A DNA stretch of 64,000 bases. It comes from Paucihalobacter sp036825875. GTDB lineage: Bacteria; Bacteroidota; Bacteroidia; Flavobacteriales; Flavobacteriaceae. Positions within the stretch are counted from its first letter, which is position 1, and the number at the start of each line of letters is the position of its first letter. Below are positions 1 to 7,507 of this stretch, one piece after another. The translations under genes and the position numbers were made by a program. Location of the stretch: positions 1 through 64,000 of the forward strand of contig NZ_DAISXK010000010.1 in assembly GCF_036825875.1 (NCBI RefSeq), given 5' to 3'. Under the pieces are notes generated by a model. It did not search any database. It saw only the letters and a list, made by a program, of their open reading frames with translations, and was not told where the DNA came from.

Positions 1-278
1 CTAAATTTAAAGCTGAGGTTTATATCCTTAAAAAAGAAGAAGGTGGTCGTCACACACCATTCCACAATAACTATCGCCCACAGTTCTATGTTCGTACAAC
101 TGACGTAACAGGAAACATTGCGTTACCTGATGGAGTTGAAATGGTTATGCCAGGTGATAACTTAACTATTACTGTAGATTTAATCCAGCCTATTGCGATG
201 AATGTTGGTTTACGTTTCGCTATCCGTGAAGGTGGCAGAACCGTAGGTGCTGGTCAGGTGACTGAAATTATTAATTAA
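1..278 (+). CDS. tuf: Elongation factor Tu, C-terminal part (5' end outside window)
   Basis: This is the last ~91 codons of EF-Tu, the GTPase that delivers aminoacyl-tRNA to the ribosome. The first complete codon begins at base 3 and the stop is TAA at 276-278. The translation carries the conserved domain 3 elements: RHTPFHNNYRPQFYVRTTDV, then MPGDNLTITVDLIQPIAM, and the terminal RFAIREGGRTVGAGQVT motif. The GTPase domain and domain 2 lie upstream of the window. It is followed by tRNA-Trp and secE, the usual bacterial order. Identification is certain; only the extent is limited by the window edge. Confidence 0.97.
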   Translation, partial: KFKAEVYILKKEEGGRHTPFHNNYRPQFYVRTTDVTGNIALPDGVEMVMPGDNLTITVDLIQPIAMNVGLRFAIREGGRTVGAGQVTEIIN

Positions 279-300
279 TTATAAATTACAATATTAAATT

Positions 301-328
301 AAGGTGTCCACCATTTGGCGGACGCCTT
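301..328 (+). terminator. Hairpin downstream of tuf (weak terminator or processing site)
   Basis: AAGGTGTCC (301-309) pairs with GGACGCCTT (320-328), nine pairs including one G-U, with a ten-base loop. Only a broken T-rich tract follows, so it may terminate partly or mark processing between tuf mRNA and the tRNA that starts 12 bases later. Confidence 0.5.
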
Positions 329-339
329 GATTTATATTT

Positions 340-415
340 ACGGGTTTAGCTCAGTTGGTAGAGCACTGGTCTCCAAAACCAGGTGTCGGGAGTTCGAGCC
401 TCTCAACCCGTGCCA
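340..415 (+). tRNA. trpT: tRNA-Trp (anticodon CCA)
   Basis: It folds as a complete cloverleaf. The acceptor stem is ACGGGTT with AACCCGT, the D-arm is GCTC...GAGC, the anticodon stem CTGGT/ACCAG encloses the loop CTCCAAA (anticodon CCA), and the T-arm is GGGAG-TTCGAGC-CTCTC. The discriminator base is G and the 3' CCA is encoded (413-415). It sits between tuf and secE, a position where tRNA-Trp is common in bacteria. Confidence 0.97.
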
Positions 416-539
416 AGTACACGAGTAGAGAAGTGAGAAAGAGTTATCTCATCTTTTGCCCTCAAAAAAAAAGAGTAAATGTGCTCTGATAAATTAAATA
501 ACACGTACGACCTTAAAGGTCTGAAAATAAATTAAATCA

Positions 540-734
540 ATGGCAGGAATTGTAAACTACGTGAAAGAATCTTTTGATGAATTAAAAAATCATGTAAGCT
601 GGCCAACTTGGGCAGAAGGTCAAAAATTAATGATTTTAGTTGCAGTATTTTCTATAATTTTTTCATTGGCAATTTGGGGTGTGGATACGGTTTTTAGTGG
701 AGTTATCGAGACTTATTTTAGCTGGATAAACTAA
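540..734 (+). CDS. secE: Preprotein translocase subunit SecE
   Basis: A 64-residue single-span membrane protein that clamps SecY in the SecYEG translocon. It has the typical short bacterial SecE form: an amphipathic N-terminal helix with KESFDELKNHVSWPTWAEGQ (the conserved 'VxWPT' motif), then one transmembrane helix at about residues 30-55. It starts at an ATG with no recognisable Shine-Dalgarno sequence, as is normal in this phylum. It lies directly upstream of nusG, the near-universal arrangement, and is probably co-transcribed with it. Confidence 0.96.
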   Translation: MAGIVNYVKESFDELKNHVSWPTWAEGQKLMILVAVFSIIFSLAIWGVDTVFSGVIETYFSWIN

Positions 735-744
735 AAATAATTAA

Positions 745-1308
745 ATGATTATGGCTGAGGCAATCGGAAATAAAAAATGGTATGTAGTTAGAGCGGTAAG
801 CGGTCAAGAGAATAAAATTAAAGATTATATTCTCAATGAAGTAGCACGCTTAGGTTTGCAAGATTATGTAGATCAAGCATTAGTACCTACCGAAAAAGTA
901 ATTCAAATAAGAAACGGAAAGAAAATACACAAAGAGCGTGTATATTTTCCTGGATACATAATGATTCAAGCCAATTTAAGTGGTGAGATTCCTCACATAA
1001 TTAAATCGATTACTAACGTAATTGGTTTCTTAGGTGAGACAAAAGGTGGTGATCCTGTGCCGTTAAGACAATCTGAAGTTAACAGAATGCTTGGTAAAGT
1101 AGATGAATTATCTCTTGAGGCTGATGCAAATGTTGCAATTCCATTTACGATTGGAGACACCGTAAAAGTAATTGATGGTCCGTTCAATGGATTTGATGGA
1201 ACGATTGAAAAAATTAATGAAGAAAAACGTAAGCTCGAAGTTATGGTGAAAATCTTTGGAAGAAAAACACCATTGGAATTAAGTTACATGCAAGTAGAAA
1301 AAGTTTAA
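745..1308 (+). CDS. nusG: Transcription termination/antitermination protein NusG
   Basis: NusG binds the RNA polymerase clamp and links polymerase to Rho or ribosomal S10. The N-terminal NGN domain is seen as KKWYVVRAVSGQENKIKDYI and VYFPGYIMIQ. The C-terminal KOW domain contains GDTVKVIDGPFNGFDGTIEK. Two in-frame ATGs are possible, at 745 and 751. The second gives the family-like N-terminus MAEAIGNKKW and may be the real start. The gene follows secE by 10 bases and precedes rplK, so it is part of the secE-nusG-ribosomal protein unit. Confidence 0.96.
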   Translation: MIMAEAIGNKKWYVVRAVSGQENKIKDYILNEVARLGLQDYVDQALVPTEKVIQIRNGKKIHKERVYFPGYIMIQANLSGEIPHIIKSITNVIGFLGETKGGDPVPLRQSEVNRMLGKVDELSLEADANVAIPFTIGDTVKVIDGPFNGFDGTIEKINEEKRKLEVMVKIFGRKTPLELSYMQVEKV

Positions 1309-1380
1309 TATAAATTGTTACAATTAAAATAGCATACATCTTAAAGCTTCCAATTAAGATAATGCGTAAATTTTCAGAAA

Positions 1381-1821
1381 ATGGCAAAAGAACTAAGCAA
1401 ATTAGTCAAATTACAAGTTCGGGGAGGTGCTGCGAATCCGTCGCCACCGGTTGGACCCGCTTTAGGTGCTGCTGGAGTAAATATCATGGAGTTCTGTAAG
1501 CAGTTTAATGCTAGAACCCAAGATAAACCAGGTAAAATTTTACCAGTTGTGATTTCTGTTTACAAAGACAAATCATTTGAATTTGTAATAAAAACACCAC
1601 CAGCTGCAGTACAATTAATGGAAGCGGCCAAAGTGAAAAAAGGATCAGGAGAACCAAACCGAAAGAAAATCGCGAAAGTAACTTGGGATCAAGTTAAAGT
1701 TATCGCCGAGGACAAAATGCAGGATTTAAATGCGTTTACATTAGATTCAGCAATGAAAATGGTGGCAGGAACTGCAAGATCAATGGGTATAACCGTTAAA
1801 GGCGGAGAAGCTCCAAATTAA
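1381..1821 (+). CDS. rplK: 50S ribosomal protein L11
   Basis: A 146-residue L11, which binds the GTPase-associated region of 23S rRNA. The N-terminal domain shows VKLQVRGGAANPSPPVGPAL, and the C-terminal rRNA-binding domain ends with the typical GTARSMGITVKG. Many L11 proteins begin KxVKLQ(I)xAGxANPAPPVGP; here the A is replaced by G (RGGAANPSPP), as is common in Bacteroidota. It is followed 11 bases later by rplA. Confidence 0.97.
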   Translation: MAKELSKLVKLQVRGGAANPSPPVGPALGAAGVNIMEFCKQFNARTQDKPGKILPVVISVYKDKSFEFVIKTPPAAVQLMEAAKVKKGSGEPNRKKIAKVTWDQVKVIAEDKMQDLNAFTLDSAMKMVAGTARSMGITVKGGEAPN

Positions 1822-1832
1822 AACCTTTTCAA

Positions 1833-2519
1833 ATGGCAAGATTAACAAAAAAGCAAAAAGAAGCTAGAGCTAAAGTTGAAAAAAATAAACTTTACTCTTT
1901 GCAAGAAGCTTCAGATTTAGTAAAAGAAATTACTTATACAAAATTTGATGCCTCTGTAGATATCGCTGTAAAATTGGGTGTAGATCCACGAAAAGCAAAC
2001 CAAATGGTTCGTGGTGTGGTTTCTTTACCTCATGGAACAGGGAAAGACATGAAAGTTTTAGCATTGGTAACTCCAGATAAAGAGGCAGAAGCCAAAGAAG
2101 CTGGTGCAGATTACGTTGGTTTAGACGACTATTTACAAAAAATAAAAGACGGCTGGACTGATGTTGATGTAATTATTACCATGCCAAGTATCATGGGTAA
2201 ATTAGGACCTTTAGGTCGTGTGTTAGGTCCAAGAGGCTTAATGCCGAACCCTAAAACAGGAACTGTTACTATGGATGTGGCTAAAGCTGTAAGTGAAGTA
2301 AAGGCAGGTAAAATTGATTTCAAAGTTGATAAAACTGGTATTGTTCATGCTCCAATAGGTAAAGCATCATTTAGTGCTGATAAACTTGCAGGAAATGCGC
2401 ATGAGTTAATTTCAACTTTAATCAAGTTAAAACCAACAGCATCAAAAGGAACGTACATGAAAAGCATTTTTATTTCAAGTACCATGAGTCCTTCAATTGC
2501 TGTAGACCCTAAAATTTAG
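1833..2519 (+). CDS. rplA: 50S ribosomal protein L1
   Basis: A 228-residue L1, the mobile stalk protein next to the ribosomal E site. Diagnostic elements are VDIAVKLGVDPRKANQMVRG, PHGTGK, and the signature GKLGPLGRVLGPRGLMPNPK. In other bacteria L1 also represses its own L11-L1 mRNA; no L1-binding leader could be confirmed by eye upstream of rplK. It is closely spaced with rplK (11 bases) and rplJ (19 bases). Confidence 0.97.
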   Translation: MARLTKKQKEARAKVEKNKLYSLQEASDLVKEITYTKFDASVDIAVKLGVDPRKANQMVRGVVSLPHGTGKDMKVLALVTPDKEAEAKEAGADYVGLDDYLQKIKDGWTDVDVIITMPSIMGKLGPLGRVLGPRGLMPNPKTGTVTMDVAKAVSEVKAGKIDFKVDKTGIVHAPIGKASFSADKLAGNAHELISTLIKLKPTASKGTYMKSIFISSTMSPSIAVDPKI

Positions 2520-2538
2520 TAGTTAAAACTTTAATATT

Positions 2539-3054
2539 ATGACAAGAGAAGAAAAATCACAAGTAATTGAAGAATTAACTGCACAACTAGCAGGAAGTCC
2601 GGTTATTTATTTAGCGGATATTTCTGGATTGAACGCTTCAGATACTACTAATTTAAGACGTGCTTGTTTTAAAGCGAATGTGACATTAGCAGTTGTTAAA
2701 AATACATTATTACACAAAGCAATGGAAGCTTCCGATAAAGACTTTGGCGATTTGCCAACAGTGTTAAAAGGAAACACCTCGGTAATGTATTCAGAAGCTG
2801 GAAACGGACCTGCAAAGGTAATTAAAGCTTTCCGTAAAAAATCAGAGAGACCTTTATTAAAAGGTGCATTTATTGAGGAGACTATTTATTTAGGCGACGA
2901 TTTATTAGATGCTTTAGTAGATATCAAATCAAGAGAAGAATTGATTGGCGATATAGTTGGATTGTTGCAATCTCCAGCTAAAAACGTGATATCAGCACTA
3001 AAATCTGGTGGTGGAAAACTAGCAGGAATTTTACAAACCCTATCCGAAAAATAA
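2539..3054 (+). CDS. rplJ: 50S ribosomal protein L10
   Basis: A 171-residue L10, the base of the L7/L12 stalk. The N-terminal rRNA-binding part contains MTREEKSQVIEELTAQL and VVKNTLLHKAME. The C-terminal helix (about residues 130-170) would bind L12 dimers. Only 19 bases separate it from rplA, too short for the long autoregulatory L10 leader known from Proteobacteria, so control probably acts elsewhere in the operon. Confidence 0.97.
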   Translation: MTREEKSQVIEELTAQLAGSPVIYLADISGLNASDTTNLRRACFKANVTLAVVKNTLLHKAMEASDKDFGDLPTVLKGNTSVMYSEAGNGPAKVIKAFRKKSERPLLKGAFIEETIYLGDDLLDALVDIKSREELIGDIVGLLQSPAKNVISALKSGGGKLAGILQTLSEK

Positions 3055-3120
3055 GGATACAAACAAGTACGCACTTTAAACAAATTATAATTATTAAACA
3101 TTTTTAAAACGATAGAAAAA

Positions 3121-3495
3121 ATGGCAGATTTAAAAGATTTCGCAGAACAATTAGTGAATTTAACAGTAAAAGAAGTTAATGAATTAGCTAGTATTTTAAA
3201 AGAAGAATACGGTATAGAACCTGCTGCTGCAGCTGTTGCAGTTGCTGCAGGTGGTGGCGCTGCTGCTGAAGCAGTAGAAGAGCAGTCTGAATTTACAGTA
3301 ATGTTAAAAGCAGCTGGTGCTTCTAAATTAGCAGTAGTAAAACTTGTTAAAGAATTAACAGGTCTTGGCTTAAAAGAAGCTAAGGAATTAGTAGATAGCG
3401 CACCAAGTGCTATCAAAGAAGGCATTTCTAAAGATGAGGCCGAAGGTCTTAAAACTTCTTTAGAAGAAGCCGGAGCTGAGGTTGAGCTTAAGTAA
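3121..3495 (+). CDS. rplL: 50S ribosomal protein L7/L12
   Basis: A 124-residue acidic L7/L12, the multicopy stalk protein that recruits translational GTPases. The N-terminal dimerisation domain is LKDFAEQLVNLTVKEVNELA. An alanine-rich hinge lies at about residues 36-52. The C-terminal domain contains VKLVKELTGLGLKEAKELVD. It is followed by a strong hairpin before rpoB, which could allow ribosomal protein output to exceed polymerase output. Confidence 0.97.
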   Translation: MADLKDFAEQLVNLTVKEVNELASILKEEYGIEPAAAAVAVAAGGGAAAEAVEEQSEFTVMLKAAGASKLAVVKLVKELTGLGLKEAKELVDSAPSAIKEGISKDEAEGLKTSLEEAGAEVELK

Positions 3496-3518
3496 GTTTA
3501 ACTAGCCTTACATATCAA

Positions 3519-3554
3519 GGTTTAGGTCTGGAGTATTGCTCCAAGACCTAAACC
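3519..3554 (+). terminator. Intra-operon hairpin between rplL and rpoB (attenuator or processing site)
   Basis: A long inverted repeat, GGTTTAGGTCTGGAG (3519-3533), pairs with the segment ending at 3554 with a single bulged A, and the loop is about five bases. A T-rich stretch (ATTTTGTGTTATT) follows. Because rpoB begins 64 bases later without an obvious new promoter, the element probably terminates only part of the transcripts or is cleaved by RNase III, as is known for the equivalent spacer in E. coli. Confidence 0.7.
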
Positions 3555-3618
3555 ATTTTGTGTTATTAAAGTATAGCATAAAAAAATACATTTTTTTTAA
3601 TCAAAATTTCGTTTATCG

Positions 3619-6600
3619 ATGTTAGCAAAAACAGCTGAAAGATTAAATTTCTCTTCTATTGTAAATAGAACGGAATACCCGGATTTTCTGGATATTCAAA
3701 TAAAATCCTTCCAGGATTTTTTCCAGTTAGAAACAAAGTCAGAAGAAAGAGGAAACGAAGGCCTTTATAATACCTTCATGGAAAATTTTCCAATAACTGA
3801 TACACGCAACCAGTTTGTATTAGAGTTTTTGGATTATTTTATCGATCCACCACGATACACTATTGAAGAGTGTATTGAGCGTGGTCTTACTTACAGCGTA
3901 CCGTTAAAGGCACGTCTGAAATTATATTGTACAGATCCTGAACACGAAGATTTTGAAACCATTGTACAAGACGTTTATCTAGGTACAATTCCTTATATGA
4001 CACCAAGCGGAACATTTGTAATTAATGGCGCCGAACGTGTTGTGGTGTCTCAGTTACACAGATCACCTGGTGTATTCTTCAGTCAGTCTTTCCATGCTAA
4101 TGGTACAAAATTATATTCAGCGAGAGTTATCCCTTTCAAAGGTTCTTGGATTGAATTTGCTACCGACATCAACAGTGTGATGTACGCCTATATCGATAGA
4201 AAGAAAAAATTACCAGTAACAACGCTTTTCAGAGCTATCGGTTTTGAAAGAGATAAAGACATTTTAGAAATATTTGATCTTGCAGAAGAAATTAAAGTTT
4301 CAAAAGCAGCATTAAAAAAATTAATAGGAAGAAAATTAGCCGCAAGAGTTTTAAATACTTGGCATGAGGATTTCGTAGATGAAGATACAGGAGAAGTTGT
4401 ATCTATTGAAAGAAACGAAATTGTTTTAGATCGTGATACCATCATCGATAAAGATAACATCGAAGAGATTATCGATGCTGATGTTAAAACAGTTTTAATC
4501 CACAAAGAAAGTGAACAACAAGGCGATTATGCCATTATTCACAATACCCTTCAAAAGGATCCAACCAACTCTGAAAAAGAAGCGGTTGAACATATATACA
4601 GACAATTGCGTAACGCTGAACCGCCAGATGAAGAAACGGCGCGTGGCATTATAGATAAATTGTTCTTTAGTGAGCAACGTTATTCACTTGGTGAAGTTGG
4701 TCGTTATAGAATGAACAAGAAATTGGGCCTTGATATCGGTATGGACAAGCAAGTGCTTACCAAAGTTGATATCATTACCATCATTAAATATTTAATTGAG
4801 CTTATCAACTCAAAAGCTGAAATTGATGATATCGATCACCTTTCAAACAGACGTGTGCGTACTGTTGGTGAGCAATTGTCATCTCAGTTTGGTGTTGGAT
4901 TAGCCCGTATGGCTAGAACCATTCGCGAAAGAATGAATGTTCGTGATAACGAAGTTTTTACTCCTATAGATTTGATTAATGCCAAGACTTTGTCTTCGGT
5001 TATTAATTCTTTCTTCGGAACAAATCAGTTATCTCAATTCATGGATCAAACAAATCCGCTTGGAGAAATCACTCACAAACGTCGTTTATCGGCATTAGGT
5101 CCAGGTGGTTTATCAAGAGAGCGTGCTGGTTTTGAGGTTCGTGACGTTCATTACACGCATTACGGACGCTTGTGTCCTATTGAAACTCCTGAAGGTCCAA
5201 ACATTGGTTTGATTTCTTCGCTTTCGGTTTATGCTAAAGTGAATTCTATGGGATTCCTTGAAACACCTTACCGCAAGGTTGAAAACGGTGTAGTAGATAT
5301 AAAAAATGCACCCACTTATTTAAGTGCAGAGGAAGAAGAAGATATGCAAATTGCACAGGCCAACGTTATTGTTGATGCTGATGGGAAAATCCAGAATGAT
5401 AAAGTTATTGCCCGTCAAGAAGGCGATTTCCCTGTAATTGACCCAATGCAAATCAACTATACCGATGTTGCTCCTAATCAGGTAGCATCTATTTCTGCCT
5501 CGTTAATTCCGTTTTTGGAACATGATGATGCCAACCGTGCATTGATGGGGTCAAACATGATGCGTCAGGCTGTACCATTATTAAGACCAGAAGCACCGAT
5601 TGTTGGTACCGGTTTAGAAAGACAAGTTGCAAAAGACTCGCGCGTTTTAATTAATGCTGAAGGTGCTGGAACTGTAACTTATGTCGATGCTGATAAAATC
5701 ACAATTGAATACGACCGTACCGAGGAAGAAGCTATGGTGAGTTTTGATAGTAATATTAAAACCTATCCGTTAGTGAAGTTTAGAAAAACTAACCAAGGTA
5801 CGTCTATCAACCTAAAGCCAATTGTTAAAAAAGGTGATAAGGTTGAAAAAGGACAAGTACTTTGTGAAGGATACGCTACTAAAAATGGCGAATTAGCTTT
5901 AGGTAGAAACATGAAAGTTGCATTCATGCCTTGGAAAGGTTATAATTTTGAGGATGCTATTGTGATTTCTGAAAAGGTAGTTAGAGATGATATCTTTACT
6001 TCCATTCACATAGATGAATATTCTTTAGATGTTAGAGATACTAAGTTAGGTAATGAAGAACTTACCAACGATATTCCTAATGTTTCTGAAGAAGCAACTA
6101 AAGATCTAGACGAAAACGGAATGATTCGTATTGGTGCAGAAATAAAGCCAGGCGATATTCTAATTGGAAAGATTACTCCAAAAGGAGAAAGCGATCCAAC
6201 TCCGGAAGAAAAATTATTACGTGCCATTTTTGGTGATAAAGCAGGTGATGTTAAAGATGCATCGTTAAAAGCCTCACCATCATTAAACGGTGTTGTAATT
6301 GAGAAAAAATTATTTGCAAGAGCAGTAAAAGATAAGCGTAAGAGAGCAAAAGATAAAGAAGACATAGAAGCTTTAGAAGTGCTTTACGATGCACGTTTTG
6401 ATGAACTTAAAAATATTTTAGTTGATAAATTGTTTGCTATAGTCAATGGAAAAACAGCTCAAGGTATTTATAATGATTTAGGTGAAGAAATTATACCTAA
6501 AGGAAAAAAGTATACTTTAAAGATGTTAAATTCGGTTGATGATTATGCACATTTAACTTCTGGAAAATGGACTACCGATGATCAGAGCAATACTTTAGTT

Positions 6601-7431
6601 GCCGATCTTATTCACAATTATAAGATTAAGGAAAACGATCTACAAGGTTCACTACGTCGTGAGAAATTTACCATATCTGTAGGAGATGAGCTGCCAGCTG
6701 GTATCATAAAACTTGCTAAAGTTTACATCGCTAAAAAGCGTAAACTTAAAGTGGGTGATAAAATGGCAGGTCGTCACGGAAATAAAGGTATCGTAGCGCG
6801 TATTGTTCGTCAAGAAGATATGCCTTTCTTAGAAGATGGAACACCAGTTGACATTGTTCTTAATCCATTAGGTGTACCCTCACGTATGAACATTGGTCAG
6901 ATTTACGAAACCGTATTAGGTTGGGCTGGTCAAAAGTTAAATAGAACTTATGCAACGCCAATTTTTGATGGAGCTACTTTAGATCAAATTAATGAATTTA
7001 CAGATGAAGCTGGAATTCCAAGATTTGGTCACACCTATTTATATGATGGCGGTACGGGCGATCGTTTTGATCAACCTGCAACTGTTGGTGTTATTTATAT
7101 GATTAAACTAGGTCATATGATTGACGACAAAATGCACGCACGTTCAATTGGACCATACTCACTTATTACGCAGCAACCACTTGGCGGTAAAGCCCAATTT
7201 GGAGGTCAGCGTTTTGGAGAAATGGAAGTTTGGGCACTTGAAGCATATGGCGCCTCAAGTACTTTAAGAGAAATCTTGACTGTAAAATCTGACGATGTTA
7301 TTGGTAGAGCCAAAACTTACGAAGCTATCGTGAAAGGAGAACCAATGCCAGAGCCTGGATTACCAGAATCATTTAACGTGTTAATGCACGAATTAAAAGG
7401 TTTGGGATTAGATATTAGATTAGAAGAATAA
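3619..7431 (+). CDS. rpoB: DNA-directed RNA polymerase subunit beta
   Basis: A 1270-residue RNA polymerase beta subunit of normal Bacteroidota length. Visible landmarks include the beta fork and rifampicin-pocket region (GTNQLSQFMDQTNPL, HKRRLSALGPGGLSRERAGF), the conserved YGRLCPIETPEGPNIGLI, the catalytic-region GDKMAGRHGNKG, and the C-terminal clamp segment GGKAQFGGQRFGEMEVWALE. The rifampicin pocket looks like wild type (DQTNPL, HKRR). Translation starts at ATG 3619 in an AT-rich leader after the rplL hairpin. It is co-transcribed with rpoC. Confidence 0.98.
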   Translation: MLAKTAERLNFSSIVNRTEYPDFLDIQIKSFQDFFQLETKSEERGNEGLYNTFMENFPITDTRNQFVLEFLDYFIDPPRYTIEECIERGLTYSVPLKARLKLYCTDPEHEDFETIVQDVYLGTIPYMTPSGTFVINGAERVVVSQLHRSPGVFFSQSFHANGTKLYSARVIPFKGSWIEFATDINSVMYAYIDRKKKLPVTTLFRAIGFERDKDILEIFDLAEEIKVSKAALKKLIGRKLAARVLNTWHEDFVDEDTGEVVSIERNEIVLDRDTIIDKDNIEEIIDADVKTVLIHKESEQQGDYAIIHNTLQKDPTNSEKEAVEHIYRQLRNAEPPDEETARGIIDKLFFSEQRYSLGEVGRYRMNKKLGLDIGMDKQVLTKVDIITIIKYLIELINSKAEIDDIDHLSNRRVRTVGEQLSSQFGVGLARMARTIRERMNVRDNEVFTPIDLINAKTLSSVINSFFGTNQLSQFMDQTNPLGEITHKRRLSALGPGGLSRERAGFEVRDVHYTHYGRLCPIETPEGPNIGLISSLSVYAKVNSMGFLETPYRKVENGVVDIKNAPTYLSAEEEEDMQIAQANVIVDADGKIQNDKVIARQEGDFPVIDPMQINYTDVAPNQVASISASLIPFLEHDDANRALMGSNMMRQAVPLLRPEAPIVGTGLERQVAKDSRVLINAEGAGTVTYVDADKITIEYDRTEEEAMVSFDSNIKTYPLVKFRKTNQGTSINLKPIVKKGDKVEKGQVLCEGYATKNGELALGRNMKVAFMPWKGYNFEDAIVISEKVVRDDIFTSIHIDEYSLDVRDTKLGNEELTNDIPNVSEEATKDLDENGMIRIGAEIKPGDILIGKITPKGESDPTPEEKLLRAIFGDKAGDVKDASLKASPSLNGVVIEKKLFARAVKDKRKRAKDKEDIEALEVLYDARFDELKNILVDKLFAIVNGKTAQGIYNDLGEEIIPKGKKYTLKMLNSVDDYAHLTSGKWTTDDQSNTLVADLIHNYKIKENDLQGSLRREKFTISVGDELPAGIIKLAKVYIAKKRKLKVGDKMAGRHGNKGIVARIVRQEDMPFLEDGTPVDIVLNPLGVPSRMNIGQIYETVLGWAGQKLNRTYATPIFDGATLDQINEFTDEAGIPRFGHTYLYDGGTGDRFDQPATVGVIYMIKLGHMIDDKMHARSIGPYSLITQQPLGGKAQFGGQRFGEMEVWALEAYGASSTLREILTVKSDDVIGRAKTYEAIVKGEPMPEPGLPESFNVLMHELKGLGLDIRLEE

Positions 7432-7448
7432 CAAAATAGTTAGCAGTA

Positions 7449-7477
7449 TTCGGTGTGTAGGTTTAACTTCACACCGA
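7449..7477 (+). other. Hairpin in the rpoB-rpoC spacer
   Basis: TCGGTGTG (7450-7457) pairs perfectly with CACACCGA (7470-7477) across a 12-base loop, and outer segments AGTATT (7445-7450) and AATACT (7491-7496) offer an alternative extension. There is no T-run, so a terminator is unlikely; mRNA processing or stabilisation is a reasonable guess. Confidence 0.45.
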
Positions 7478-7507
7478 TTACTTCCCACTCAATACTATAA
7501 TAAGAAA

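Noticed and set aside
2886..3425. 179-codon antisense frame across rplJ-rplL
   Set aside because: It is a shadow of strongly conserved ribosomal protein genes, with low-complexity Ala/Ser translation and no promoter or homology.
6006..6365. 119-codon antisense frame inside rpoB
   Set aside because: Composition is the mirror of the rpoB codons; no independent signals.
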